This document shows positions 17,340 to 26,858 of a DNA stretch of 64,000 bases, one piece after another (position 1 is the stretch's first letter; every line of letters begins with the position of its first letter). The DNA lies in contig NZ_JAAUOE010000001.1 of assembly GCF_017114915.1 (NCBI RefSeq), forward strand, positions 191,283 to 255,282. Reading direction: 5' to 3'. This DNA comes from Pseudomonas frederiksbergensis (GTDB lineage: Bacteria; Pseudomonadota; Gammaproteobacteria; Pseudomonadales; Pseudomonadaceae). The notes below the pieces were generated by a model. The model saw nothing but the letters and a program-made list of their open reading frames with translations, was not told where the DNA came from and made no database searches. The translations under genes were made by a program, and so were the position numbers.

Positions 17340-18653
17340 TTAAAATTCCTGCTGATGCGCCGGGGTAACCGGTTTTCTCGGCTGGAAGGTATATCCCACC
17401 TGGCCGGAAAGCACTTTGTTTGCCCGTTGGATATCGATGTCCTTTTCCCAGCGGGCAATGGCCACCGTGGCTACGCAGTTACCAATCAAATTGGTCAGCG
17501 CCCGCCCGATGCCCATGAACCAGTCCACCGCCAGCACCAGCACCAGGCCCACCACCGGAATCGCCGGGATCGCCGTCAGGGTGGCGGCGAGAATCACCAG
17601 CGCCGAGCCGGGAATCCCGTGGGCACCTTTGGAGGTGATCAGCGAGACCAGCAGAATCGTCAGCAGATCAGTCATGGCCAGCGGCGTTCCGGTGGCATTG
17701 GCGATGAACACAATGGCCAGGGTCAGGTAGATCGAAAAACCATCAAGGTTGAACGAGTACCCGGTCGGAATCACCAGCCCGACCGTGGAGCTGCCAATGC
17801 CCAGATGCTCAAGCTTGCGCATGATTTGTGGCAACACGGCGTCGGAAGAGGCGGTGCCCATGACGATCAACAGTTCTTCGCGCAGGTACTTGAGCAGCGG
17901 CCACATCTTCAGGCCCGAGAGGCGCATCACCAGGCCGAGAATCAGCGCCACGAATGCCACGCAGGTCATGTAGAAAAGGCCGATCAGGCTGCCCAGGTGT
18001 TGCAGCGAATCCAGGCCATATTTGCTGGTGGTGAAGGCGATAGCGCCGAACACGCCGATCGGCGCCAGGCGCACGATCATGCCCATGATGCGGAAGATCA
18101 CATGGCTCAGCTCGTTGATCAGCCGGGAAATACCCGACGCCGCTTCGCCCACCAGGTTCAGCGCGCTGCCGAACAGCACCGAAAACAGCAGGACTTGCAG
18201 GATGTTGTTGTCCGCGAAGGCGCCGATCACCGAGCTCGGGATCAGGTTCAGCAGGAACTGGGTGGTGGTTTGCATGTGCTGACCGCGTTGGGCGATGTCG
18301 CCCATGTCGGCGGCGGAGAGCTGCTCCAGATGAATGTTCGCGCCGCTGCCGATGCCGGTCGTGAAGGCGAACACCAGGCCGATTACCAGGGCGATGGTGG
18401 TCAATATTTCGAAGTAGATCACCGATTTCAGGCCGATGCGTCCGACCTTCTTCAGGTCACCGGCACCGCTGATGCCGCTGACCACCACGCAGAACACGAT
18501 CAGACCAATGAGCATCTTGATCAGTTTGATGAAACCGTCGCCAAGGGGTTTGAGTTGGGCGGAATATTCGGGAAGGGTCAGCCCGCAGACGATGCCGAGC
18601 ATCAGTCCGAGAACCACTTGAAGGAAGATTGAACGCGAGCACCATCTGAGCAT
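17340..18653 (-). CDS. dctA: Dicarboxylate/amino acid:cation symporter (DctA family)
   Basis: A 437-residue inner-membrane carrier of the DAACS family, which imports C4-dicarboxylates (succinate, fumarate, malate) with protons or sodium. The signatures TASSDAVLPQIM, PTGYSFNLDG and SKGAHGIPGSALVILAATL are all present. After NLDG the sequence reads FSIYLT where DctA normally has TSIYLT. This transport-site variation could mean a different substrate. It leads an apparent operon with two GntR regulators. The assignment to DctA itself is by family; a paralogue with another organic acid is possible. Confidence 0.82.
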   Translation of the reverse strand: MLRWCSRSIFLQVVLGLMLGIVCGLTLPEYSAQLKPLGDGFIKLIKMLIGLIVFCVVVSGISGAGDLKKVGRIGLKSVIYFEILTTIALVIGLVFAFTTGIGSGANIHLEQLSAADMGDIAQRGQHMQTTTQFLLNLIPSSVIGAFADNNILQVLLFSVLFGSALNLVGEAASGISRLINELSHVIFRIMGMIVRLAPIGVFGAIAFTTSKYGLDSLQHLGSLIGLFYMTCVAFVALILGLVMRLSGLKMWPLLKYLREELLIVMGTASSDAVLPQIMRKLEHLGIGSSTVGLVIPTGYSFNLDGFSIYLTLAIVFIANATGTPLAMTDLLTILLVSLITSKGAHGIPGSALVILAATLTAIPAIPVVGLVLVLAVDWFMGIGRALTNLIGNCVATVAIARWEKDIDIQRANKVLSGQVGYTFQPRKPVTPAHQQEF

Positions 18654-18721
18654 GGGAGGAATCCTGGTCGGTGTCCTGGCTGCCGTGCGCTAAGCGCATC
18701 AGATTCAGGACTTAATTATTG

Positions 18722-18731
18722 TGGTCTTACC
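18722..18731. promoter_or_regulatory. Candidate GntR operator, proximal copy
   Basis: TGGTCTTACC lies about 70 nt upstream of the dctA start. It resembles the TGGT-N3-ACCA operator of FadR-subfamily GntR proteins such as PdhR and LldR. A second copy lies at 18805-18818. Confidence 0.5.
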
Positions 18732-18804
18732 GGTATGTCCAGTGCAGGCGCAGTCTAGGCGCTGTTTTCGGGTGATCGCAAGCAGAAAGTGCAAAATTGG
18801 CATG

Positions 18805-18818
18805 ACCGGTCTTACCAG
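18805..18818. promoter_or_regulatory. Candidate GntR operator, distal copy
   Basis: ACCGGTCTTACCAG repeats the GGTCTTACC core of the proximal site in the same orientation, about 86 nt further upstream of dctA. Paired sites of this kind fit cooperative or looping repression by the GntR products encoded downstream. Confidence 0.5.
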
Positions 18819-18872
18819 TTGGGCGCAATGCCCCGACCTTGAGCCTTTTCTCCGTTTGAAAAAAAGCGGACG

Positions 18873-18904
18873 AAAAAAAACCGGCCATCGCTGGCCGGTT
18901 TTTT
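18873..18904. terminator. Terminator of glyA
   Basis: An AAAACCGGCCA / TGGCCGGTTTT stem with a TCGC loop is flanked by A and T tracts on both sides. It can act in both directions; its main client is glyA on the minus strand. Confidence 0.92.
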
Positions 18905-18928
18905 CATCACTGCGGTTTAGCGGTGCAA

Positions 18929-20182
18929 TTAAGCGCCGTACACCGGCAGTTTCTTGCAGATGGCTTTGACCTTCTCACGAACGGCATCGATCACCGCTTC
19001 GTTGTTCAGATCAGCCAGGATGTCGCAAATCCAGCCGGCCAGTTCTTTGCACTCTGCTTCCTTGAAGCCACGAGTGGTCACAGCCGGGGTGCCGAAGCGC
19101 AGGCCGGAGGTGACGAACGGGGAGCGTGGATCGTTTGGTACCGAGTTCTTGTTCACGGTGATGAACGCTTTGCCCAGCGCGGCATCGGCGTCTTTACCGG
19201 AGATTTCCTGCTTGATCAGCGACAGCAGGAACAGGTGATTCTGAGTACCGCCCGACACTACGTCGAAACCGCGCTCGATGAACACGCCGGCCATGGCCTG
19301 GGCGTTTTTCACCACTTGTTGCTGGTAGGCCTTGAACTCAGGCTGCAGCGCTTCCTTGAAGCAGATCGCCTTGGCCGCGATCACGTGCTCCAGCGGGCCG
19401 CCCTGGGCACCCGGGAATACCGCGGAGTTCAGCTTCTTCTCGATGTCGGCGTTGGCGCGAGCCAGGATCAGGCCGCCACGTGGACCGCGCAGGGTCTTGT
19501 GGGTGGTGGTGGTCACCACGTCAGCGAAAGGCACCGGGTTCGGGTAGACGCCAGCGGCGACCAGACCGGCCACGTGGGCCATGTCGACGAACAGGTAGGC
19601 ACCGACCTTGTCAGCGATTTCGCGAAAGCGTGGGAAATCCAGAACCTGCGAGTAGGCAGAGAAACCGGCCACGATCATTTTCGGCTTGTGCTCGACCGCC
19701 AGACGCTCGACTTCGTCGTAGTCGATCAGGCCATTGGCGTCGATGCCGTATTGAACGGCGTTGTACAGCTTGCCGGAGGACGAAACGCTGGCGCCGTGGG
19801 TCAGGTGACCGCCGTGGGCCAGGCTCATGCCCAGAATGGTGTCGCCTGCTTGCAGCAGCGCCAGGTAAACGGCGCTGTTGGCTTGCGAACCGGCGTGTGG
19901 CTGAACGTTGGCGTAATCGGCGCCGAACAGTTCCTTGGCTCGATCAATTGCAAGCTGCTCGACGATGTCGACGTACTCGCAGCCACCGTAGTAGCGCTTG
20001 CCCGGGTAACCTTCGGCGTACTTGTTGGTCAGTACCGAGCCTTGAGCTTCCATCACCGCAGGGCTGGTGTAGTTTTCCGAAGCGATCAGCTCAATGTGTT
20101 CTTCCTGGCGCTGAGCTTCTTGCTCCATGGCGGCAAAAAGGTCGGCGTCGAACTTGGCAATAGTCAAATCACGGCTGAACAT
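18929..20182 (-). CDS. glyA: Serine hydroxymethyltransferase
   Basis: A 417-residue PLP enzyme that interconverts serine and glycine with transfer of a one-carbon unit to tetrahydrofolate. The N-terminus [16 protein letters not shown] and the conserved [18 protein letters not shown] are present. The PLP lysine lies in [14 protein letters not shown] near residue 230. The start at MFSRDL gives the canonical length; four extra codons in the frame are not conserved. It sits beside morA, as glyA3 does in P. aeruginosa. A second glyA copy elsewhere is common in this genus. Confidence 0.97.
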   Translation of the reverse strand: MFSRDLTIAKFDADLFAAMEQEAQRQEEHIELIASENYTSPAVMEAQGSVLTNKYAEGYPGKRYYGGCEYVDIVEQLAIDRAKELFGADYANVQPHAGSQANSAVYLALLQAGDTILGMSLAHGGHLTHGASVSSSGKLYNAVQYGIDANGLIDYDEVERLAVEHKPKMIVAGFSAYSQVLDFPRFREIADKVGAYLFVDMAHVAGLVAAGVYPNPVPFADVVTTTTHKTLRGPRGGLILARANADIEKKLNSAVFPGAQGGPLEHVIAAKAICFKEALQPEFKAYQQQVVKNAQAMAGVFIERGFDVVSGGTQNHLFLLSLIKQEISGKDADAALGKAFITVNKNSVPNDPRSPFVTSGLRFGTPAVTTRGFKEAECKELAGWICDILADLNNEAVIDAVREKVKAICKKLPVYGA

Positions 20183-20312
20183 GGCGGTCCTCAAGGATCG
20201 GGGCAGAAAAGGGAGGCATTCTAACCCAACCGCTTTTAGATGGCATATGAAAGGACATCATGTCGCAGACAAGTGGTGTTCATGCGCGGGATTTGCGGTG
20301 TTTGTGCGGGCC

Positions 20313-20378
20313 TCTTCGCGGGCAAGCCTCGCTCCTACGGATATCACCGTCTGTAGGAGCGAGGCTTGCCCGCGAAGG
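20313..20378. repeat. REPIN, two inverted REP units
   Basis: CTTCGCGGGCAAGCCTCGCTCCTAC is mirrored by GTAGGAGCGAGGCTTGCCCGCGAAG with a short spacer, between glyA and the morA stop. It is the most complete REPIN in the window and could form a long cruciform or mRNA hairpin. Confidence 0.92.
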
Positions 20379-20403
20379 GGCCGCCCGCCCAACACGCAAA
20401 ACT

Positions 20404-23400
20404 TCAGTCGAGCATGAACAACGCATCATTGCTGAACTGCGCCTCAAACCGGCTGGCCGGCATCGGATGACCGAACAGGTAGCCCTGAACCTCATCGCAA
20501 CCGTGTTCGCGCAGGAAGTCGAGCTGCTCGTGGGTTTCCACGCCCTCGGCGATCACCGCCAGATTGAGGCTGTGGGCCATGGCGATGATCGCCCGGGCAA
20601 TCTGCGCATCCTGTTCGCCCGAGGGCAGGCCATCGACGAAGGTGCGGTCGATTTTCAGCACGTCGATCGGGAATTGCTTGAGGTAGTTGAGCGATGAATA
20701 ACCGGTGCCGAAGTCGTCGACCGCAATGCTCAGGCCGAGGTTTTTCAACCCGGCCAGGATCTGCATTGCCTCGCTGACTTCGCGCATCAGGATACTTTCG
20801 GTCAGTTCCAGCTCCAGGCATGCCGGCGGCAGGCCGGTTTCCTTGAGGATCGTCGCGATCCGCATGCCGAGCTGCCCATCGGAGAACTGCCGGGCCGAAA
20901 TATTCACCGAAACCTTCGGCACCCGCACCTTGGCCTGATGCCAGGTCTTGAGCTGGCGGCAGGCTTCGCTGATCACCCAGTCGCCGACATCCACCACCAG
21001 CCCGAGCTCCTCGAGTACCGGAATGAAATCCCCCGGTGGCACCAGGCCGCGACGCGGATGACGCCAGCGCAACAGGGCTTCGGCACCGGTCAGGCGTTTG
21101 CCGTCGCCACTGAATTGCGGTTGGTAATACAACACGAACTCGTTTTGCTCCAGGGCATGGCGCAAGTCGCTTTCCAGCTCCAGACGCTCCAGGGCGCTGG
21201 CGTTCATGTCGGCCTGATAGAACTGGAAGTTGTTCTTGCCGCGCTCCTTGGCGTGGTACATCGCGGTGTCGGCGTTTTTCATCAACTGACTGAGTTCGCT
21301 GCCGTCCTGAGGGCTCAGGGCGATGCCGATACTGGCGGTGACGAAGAACTCGCGGCCTTCGAGGACGAATGGCGTCACGAGGCTGGCAAGAATCTGTTCA
21401 GCCACATGAATCGCCCGGTTCAGCGCGATCTCCCGATTGACCCGCGGTTGTAGCAGCAATGTGAATTCATCGCCGCCCATGCGCGCCACGGTGTCGTCAT
21501 CGTCGACGCAACCAAGCAGGCGCGTGGCCATTTCCTTGAGCATGCGGTCGCCGGCGGCGTGGCCCAGGGAGTCGTTGATCGGCTTGAAACGGTCCAGGTC
21601 GAGGAACATCAGCACCACCCAGGATTTTTGCCGCTCGGCCGATTGCAGCGCGGTGTGCAGGCGATCCTGGAACAGCGTGCGGTTGGGCAGGTGGGTCAGG
21701 GCGTCGTAATAGGCGAGGCGGTGAATCCGTTGCTCACTGGCCTTGCGTTCGCTGATGTCGCTGAAGAAACACACGTAGCTGGCCAGGTCGCCTTCGTCGT
21801 CGAGCACCGCGGTAATCCCGACCCAGGCCGGGTAATGCTCGCCATTGCGGCGCTTGAGCCAGACTTCGCCTTCCCAGGTGCTGTGCTGATGCAATTGCTT
21901 GAGTACATAACGCAGATGGGCTTCCTGCTGCTCATCGACGGTGAGCATGTTTGGCAACTGGTCGAGCACTTGGGACATCGCATAGCCGCTGACGCGACTG
22001 AAGGCCTCGTTGGCCTGGACGATATAGCCCGCCGGGTCAGTGATCAGAATCGCGGAGGTCGAGTGCTCGAATACCGTGGCCGCCATGCGCAGGTCTTTCT
22101 CGGCCCGACGCTGCTGGCTGATATCGCGACCGACCCCGAGCACGCCTTCGAAGGCGCCGTGTTCGTCCCAGACCAGCACCAGACGCAACTCGATGGGGAT
22201 CTTGCGCCCGTCGGCCCGCAGGCAGTCGAACAAAAACAGTTGGGTCTGCACCTGACTGCGCAGCAGCGCCAGTTGTTCGGGCTTGTCCAGCGCTTTACTG
22301 ACCCGGTCCATCAGGCTGTAGATGCCGCTCAGTTGTTGCGGGTTGGCGATGGTCGATTGCCAGCCGTTCTGGAATATCCAGTCGGCGTCGAAACCCAGCA
22401 CGGCTTGTACCGAGGGGCTGACGTAATTGAGCGCCAGCTTGCTGTCGGTGGAGAAAATCACATCGCTGATGCTTTCGGCGAGCATCCGGTAGCGCTGCTC
22501 GCTGTCGCGCAGGGACTCGCTGGCTTCAATCTGTTCGGTGATGTCCTTGGCCACGCCGATGATGCGGGTGACCTGATCGTACTTGTCCCGTGCCAGGGCC
22601 TGTTCGCGAATATCGAAACGTCGCCATTTGCCATTGCGATGACGGAAGCGCAGCTGGCATTGCAGCAATTGAGTGTAACCGGCGTGGCGCTGGGACTGGC
22701 GCGAGCGGTGGTAGTAGTCGGCATCCTCGGGATGCAAGAGGATTTCCCAGAAATACTCGCCCATCTGGTGCAGTTCAGTGCGGTTGTAACCCAGCGTCTG
22801 CCCCAGGTGATGGTTACTGAAGATCATCCGCTGGCTGATCACGTCTTGCACATACAGGTGATCCGGCACGGTGCGCACCACATCGGACCAGAACCCTTCA
22901 CGCTCCAGCAGCGACAACTCGATGAGTTTGCGGCTGGTGATGTCGCTGATGCTCAGGATCACCGCTTTGTAATCGGCCTGCTCTTCGGGCAGGCGCAGCA
23001 CCAGCCACAAGTGCTGGTCGCGGCCATTGGCGTCCTGGAGTTTGATTTCCAGCTCAAGCTGTTTCTGCTGGTGGAGCACCGCTTCGAGTACTTGATTGCC
23101 GATGGCCGTGCGCTCCAGCGGACAACCATCGACCAGCAGTTTCCAGGCCTGGTCGCAGGAATTGACATTGAGCAATTGCAGGGCGACCTGGTTGACCTCG
23201 GTGATGCGCAGTTCCTGCAGCAGTTGCTGGCGTTGCTGCGGTGTCTCGAGCCAGGCCCGCAACTGCTCGCTGCTATTGAGTTGAGCCTTGTCGAAAATGC
23301 TTTTGAGCCCGGACAGGTCGAGCACGCACAGCGCAACGCCGGTGCCCTCGAAAATGTCCTGATAACGTCGGCGGCCTTCGTGCAGCTGGCGTTGACGGCG

Positions 23401-24252
23401 ACGAACGTTCAGCAGGGCGATGAACGGCAACAGGGACAGGGCCAGGCCCAGCAGGCACTTGCCGATGAACGCCGGCAACAGTTGTTCGAGCGCGCGCTGG
23501 CGGTCGAACAATCCGCGCAGTTGCCAGTCGCTGCTGCTCAGGGGAACGGTCAGCACGCTGTTGGCCAGTTCGTCGGGTGTCAGCACCGCGGGTTTGGCTG
23601 AGGGCAGGGTGTCATCGCGGCTGATGATCTGATGATTGATGCGGTTTTCCACCAGCCACTGGGGGCGGATGCCGACGTCGCCCTGTTTGATCAGAGAGGA
23701 GAAAAAGGTGGGTGTCAGGCGCAGGGCCCAATAGCCGCGGGTGCTGCCGCTGGCCTGATGCAAAAGCAGGTGCACCACCGAGCCGTCGTCGGCATTGCTG
23801 AAATAGTGGGCCTGGGCGCGGCTGCGCTGGACCAGTTCGCTCAGGTAGTTGGCGTCCTGGCTGTCGGCGGCGCTGTCGCAGAGGATTTTTCCGGAGGGAC
23901 TGAGCAGCGCCAGGCTGCGCAAGTCGGGCAGCGATTGCTGCAGTTTGCGCAGTAACGCCTGCTGTTCGTCGGCGCTTTGCGGTTGTTCGATGATCGGTAG
24001 CAGATTAAGGGCGATCTGGGCGTTGAGCGCCATGTTGAGGCTGACTTGCGAAGCCAGATCGGCGGAATAGTCGATGCTGTACTGGCGCTGGCTTTTCTGG
24101 GTTTCGCGCAGTTGATCCACCCATTGCCAGAACAGCAGTGCGAGCAGCAACAGCACAAGGGTCGCCAGCGCGCCCTTCAAGGTTCCGCGCAGGGGCGAGC
24201 CGGGCCCAGGATTGAGCGCACTCGCGGACGATGGCACAGAGACATTGGACAA
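20404..24252 (-). CDS. morA: Membrane-bound GGDEF-EAL c-di-GMP enzyme with PAS domains (MorA)
   Basis: A 1282-residue sensor and c-di-GMP enzyme. TM1 lies at about 28-48, a periplasmic sensor at about 50-255, and TM2 at about 260-282. Several PAS/PAC modules follow at about 300-830. The GGDEF domain holds MGGDEF near 924, and the EAL domain holds GAEALLRW near 1057, LTESILM, DDFGTGYSS and EGVE. Both catalytic motifs are intact, so cyclase and phosphodiesterase activity are both possible. The RxxD inhibitory site before GGDEF reads DDDD, so product inhibition may be absent. The position beside glyA and its size match MorA, a regulator of flagellar timing and biofilm. It is probably monocistronic, divergent from ettA. 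Confidence 0.88.
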   Translation of the reverse strand: MSNVSVPSSASALNPGPGSPLRGTLKGALATLVLLLLALLFWQWVDQLRETQKSQRQYSIDYSADLASQVSLNMALNAQIALNLLPIIEQPQSADEQQALLRKLQQSLPDLRSLALLSPSGKILCDSAADSQDANYLSELVQRSRAQAHYFSNADDGSVVHLLLHQASGSTRGYWALRLTPTFFSSLIKQGDVGIRPQWLVENRINHQIISRDDTLPSAKPAVLTPDELANSVLTVPLSSSDWQLRGLFDRQRALEQLLPAFIGKCLLGLALSLLPFIALLNVRRRQRQLHEGRRRYQDIFEGTGVALCVLDLSGLKSIFDKAQLNSSEQLRAWLETPQQRQQLLQELRITEVNQVALQLLNVNSCDQAWKLLVDGCPLERTAIGNQVLEAVLHQQKQLELEIKLQDANGRDQHLWLVLRLPEEQADYKAVILSISDITSRKLIELSLLEREGFWSDVVRTVPDHLYVQDVISQRMIFSNHHLGQTLGYNRTELHQMGEYFWEILLHPEDADYYHRSRQSQRHAGYTQLLQCQLRFRHRNGKWRRFDIREQALARDKYDQVTRIIGVAKDITEQIEASESLRDSEQRYRMLAESISDVIFSTDSKLALNYVSPSVQAVLGFDADWIFQNGWQSTIANPQQLSGIYSLMDRVSKALDKPEQLALLRSQVQTQLFLFDCLRADGRKIPIELRLVLVWDEHGAFEGVLGVGRDISQQRRAEKDLRMAATVFEHSTSAILITDPAGYIVQANEAFSRVSGYAMSQVLDQLPNMLTVDEQQEAHLRYVLKQLHQHSTWEGEVWLKRRNGEHYPAWVGITAVLDDEGDLASYVCFFSDISERKASEQRIHRLAYYDALTHLPNRTLFQDRLHTALQSAERQKSWVVLMFLDLDRFKPINDSLGHAAGDRMLKEMATRLLGCVDDDDTVARMGGDEFTLLLQPRVNREIALNRAIHVAEQILASLVTPFVLEGREFFVTASIGIALSPQDGSELSQLMKNADTAMYHAKERGKNNFQFYQADMNASALERLELESDLRHALEQNEFVLYYQPQFSGDGKRLTGAEALLRWRHPRRGLVPPGDFIPVLEELGLVVDVGDWVISEACRQLKTWHQAKVRVPKVSVNISARQFSDGQLGMRIATILKETGLPPACLELELTESILMREVSEAMQILAGLKNLGLSIAVDDFGTGYSSLNYLKQFPIDVLKIDRTFVDGLPSGEQDAQIARAIIAMAHSLNLAVIAEGVETHEQLDFLREHGCDEVQGYLFGHPMPASRFEAQFSNDALFMLD

Positions 24253-24534
24253 ACTGTAATCCTGCGGTTTGGCTGGACTGGCGCGACGTGCACTATAAGC
24301 CGGACGCCCGAAGGGCGGCTAGCATGCCTTGAGTTGTGGCGAAGTGCCAGCCCCCGCTCGGCTGGACTGCCTCCTATCAATCAGGTAGCTTTGCCGGTTA
24401 CGCGGGAGCGTTCCAGCTCTTAGAGGTTTTTTCAGCGCGCACGCCTTGATACCCATCAAACGAACGACGCGCATGGCTTGGCCGGGCATCGCCTGTGCTC
24501 CAATCATTCATCAGTCACTGACCCTAGGTTCTCC

Positions 24535-26199
24535 ATGGCTCAATACGTCTTCACCATGCATCGGCTGGGCAAAGTTGTTCCGCCGAAGCGGGAAATCCTG
24601 AAAAACATTTCGCTGTCGTTCTTCCCCGGCGCCAAGATCGGTGTCCTCGGCCTCAACGGTTCGGGTAAATCCACGTTGCTGAAAATCATGGCGGGCGTCG
24701 ACACTGAGTTCGACGGCGAAGCCCGTCCGATGCCGGACCTGAACGTTGGCTACCTGCCACAAGAACCCGTGCTGGACCCGACCAAGACCGTGCGTGAAGT
24801 GGTCGAGGAAGCGGTCAGCGTGATCAAGGACGCCCAGGCGCGTCTGGACGAGGTTTACGCGGCCTACGCCGAACCGGATGCCGACTTCGACAAGCTGGCC
24901 GCCGAACAGGCCAAGCTCGAAGCCATTCTGCAGGCCGCCGACGGTCACAACCTGGATCGCCAGCTGGAAGTCGCCGCCGATGCGCTGCGTCTGCCGGCCT
25001 GGGACGCGAAGGTCGAGCACTTGTCCGGTGGTGAAAAGCGCCGTGTGGCCCTGTGCCGCCTGCTGCTGTCCGCACCGGACATGCTGCTGCTCGACGAACC
25101 GACCAACCACCTGGACGCCGATTCCGTCGCCTGGCTGGAGCACTTCCTGCACGATTTCCCGGGCACCGTGGTTGCGATCACGCACGACCGTTACTTCCTG
25201 GATAACGTTGCCGGCTGGATCCTCGAACTCGACCGCGGTGCTGGTATCCCGTACGAGGGCAACTATTCGGGTTGGCTCGAAGCCAAGTCCGATCGTCTGG
25301 CCCAGGAATCCAAGCAGCAGTCGGCCCACGAAAAGGCCATGAAGGAAGAACTGGAGTGGGTGCGCAAAGGCGCCAAGGCCCGCCAGTCCAAATCCAAGGC
25401 TCGTCTGCAACGCTTCGAAGAAATGCAATCGCAGGAATTCCAGAAGCGCAGCGAAACCAACGAAATCTACATCCCGGCCGGTCCGCGCCTGGGCGACAAG
25501 GTCATCGAATTCAAGAACGTCACCAAGGGCTACGGCGATCGCGTGCTGATCGATAACCTGTCGTTCTCCATGCCTAAAGGCGCCATCGTTGGCGTGATCG
25601 GCGGTAACGGTGCCGGTAAATCGACCCTGTTCCGCATGCTGATGGGCAAGGAAACCCCGGATTCGGGCAGCATCGAAGTCGGCGAAACCGTGCAGTTGGC
25701 GTGCGTCGATCAGAGCCGTGAAGACCTGGATGGCAGCAAGACCGTGTTCCAGCAGATCTCCGACGGTTCCGACCAGATTCGCATCGGCAACTACGAGATC
25801 CCGTCGCGTACCTACGTCGGCCGCTTCAACTTCAAGGGCGGTGATCAGCAGAAGTTCGTCAAGGACTTGTCCGGTGGTGAGCGCGGTCGCTTGCACCTGG
25901 CCCTGACCCTGAAAGAGGGCGGCAACGTCCTGCTGCTCGACGAACCGTCCAACGATCTCGACGTTGAAACCCTGCGTTCCCTGGAAGAAGCCTTGCTGGA
26001 CTTCCCGGGCGCCGCCATTGTGATCTCCCACGATCGGTGGTTCCTTGACCGCGTCGCGACTCACATCCTGGCGTACGAAGACGACTCGCAAGCGGTGTTC
26101 TTCGAAGGCAACTACACCGAGTACGAAGCCGATCGCAAGAAACGCCTCGGCGAAGCGGCCTCCCAGCCACACCGGGTACGGCACAAGAAGCTGGCCTGA
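24535..26199 (+). CDS. ettA: Energy-dependent translational throttle protein EttA (ABC-F ATPase)
   Basis: A 554-residue ABC-F protein with two nucleotide-binding domains. Walker A motifs are GLNGSGKST (39-47) and GGNGAGKST (about 356-364). The signature motifs are LSGGEKRRVALCRLL and LSGGERGRLHLAL. The inter-domain linker is long and charged, and the arm insertion lies in the first domain. EttA binds the ribosomal E site and gates the first elongation step according to ATP/ADP ratio. The start MAQYVFTMHRLGKVVPPKR matches the family; the frame extends 19 codons upstream without support. Confidence 0.96.
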   Translation: MAQYVFTMHRLGKVVPPKREILKNISLSFFPGAKIGVLGLNGSGKSTLLKIMAGVDTEFDGEARPMPDLNVGYLPQEPVLDPTKTVREVVEEAVSVIKDAQARLDEVYAAYAEPDADFDKLAAEQAKLEAILQAADGHNLDRQLEVAADALRLPAWDAKVEHLSGGEKRRVALCRLLLSAPDMLLLDEPTNHLDADSVAWLEHFLHDFPGTVVAITHDRYFLDNVAGWILELDRGAGIPYEGNYSGWLEAKSDRLAQESKQQSAHEKAMKEELEWVRKGAKARQSKSKARLQRFEEMQSQEFQKRSETNEIYIPAGPRLGDKVIEFKNVTKGYGDRVLIDNLSFSMPKGAIVGVIGGNGAGKSTLFRMLMGKETPDSGSIEVGETVQLACVDQSREDLDGSKTVFQQISDGSDQIRIGNYEIPSRTYVGRFNFKGGDQQKFVKDLSGGERGRLHLALTLKEGGNVLLLDEPSNDLDVETLRSLEEALLDFPGAAIVISHDRWFLDRVATHILAYEDDSQAVFFEGNYTEYEADRKKRLGEAASQPHRVRHKKLA

Positions 26200-26215
26200 T
26201 TTCAGGTTGGTGGCA

Positions 26216-26250
26216 TAAAAAACGGAGCCTTTCGGGGCTCCGTTTTTTAT
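26216..26250. terminator. Terminator after ettA
   Basis: An AAAACGGAGCC / GGCTCCGTTTT stem with a short loop and T tract lies 17 nt after the ettA stop. The A tract on the other side makes it usable by the converging GreA/GreB-like gene too. Confidence 0.92.
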
Positions 26251-26256
26251 GGGCGT

Positions 26257-26284
26257 TGTAGGAGCGGGCTTGCCCGCGAAGGCG
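26257..26284. repeat. Single REP element
   Basis: TGTAGGAGCGGGCTTGCCCG followed by CGAAGGCG is one REP half of the common family, directly after the ettA terminator and next to the 3' end of the GreA/GreB-like gene. Confidence 0.8.
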
Positions 26285-26293
26285 TCATCGAAC

Positions 26294-26788
26294 TCACTCG
26301 ATCTCTATGGTCAGTACCTCAATCACCAAATCCCCCGCCGGTCGCTTCCACAGCACCTCATCGCCCACCCGCGCCCCAAGCAACGCCCGCCCCAGCGGTG
26401 AACTCCAATTGATCAACCCGTGTGCGGCATCCGCCTGGTCTTCCCCGACCAACTGCACACGCTGCTGATGGTCGTGTTCGTCGGCAAAGGTCACCCAATT
26501 GCCGATTTGCACTTTGTCGGTCGAGGGGGCCAGTGCGACCACCTGGGCGCTTTGCAGGCGATGCTTGAAGTAGCGCCAGTCGCGATCGAGGTCGGCCTGG
26601 CGCTGCTTGTCGGCCAGGTCACCTTTGGCGCTTTCCTCATCGAGCAGGTTTTGCAGCTCGGCGACTTTCGCCTGAAGCTGCGCAAGGCCGGCTGGCGTGA
26701 CGTAATTGGGCTGCGCGCTGACCTGCCGTTCGACTGGCAGATCGGCTTGCGCGGCGGCGTTATCTTCATTGACGAAGGCGCGACTCAT
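26294..26788 (-). CDS. GreA/GreB family elongation factor-like protein
   Basis: A 164-residue protein with an N-terminal coiled coil (about 30-95) and a C-terminal FKBP-like Gre domain (VQIGNWVTFADE, WSSPLGRALLGARVGDEVLW, IEVLTIEIE). Gre factors enter the RNA polymerase secondary channel and stimulate transcript cleavage. The coiled-coil tip, which in GreA/GreB reads GDLSENAEY or GDRSENADY, here reads GDLADKQRQADLDRDWRYFK. The catalytic acidic pair is therefore rearranged, and cleavage activity is uncertain. It may be a polymerase-channel regulator rather than a true GreB. ATG-proximal MSRAFVNEDNAA is GreB-like. Confidence 0.8.
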   Translation of the reverse strand: MSRAFVNEDNAAAQADLPVERQVSAQPNYVTPAGLAQLQAKVAELQNLLDEESAKGDLADKQRQADLDRDWRYFKHRLQSAQVVALAPSTDKVQIGNWVTFADEHDHQQRVQLVGEDQADAAHGLINWSSPLGRALLGARVGDEVLWKRPAGDLVIEVLTIEIE

Positions 26789-26858
26789 GTTGTTCTCCCG
26801 TTATAGGGTTTGGGCCATGGTCGCGTGCTTTAAGTTTCGACGAATGTCTGTAAACGAC

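Noticed and set aside
21559..23601. A 680-codon open frame on the plus strand opposite morA
   Set aside because: It lies entirely inside morA and reflects high GC3 on the coding strand; no start site or family is visible.
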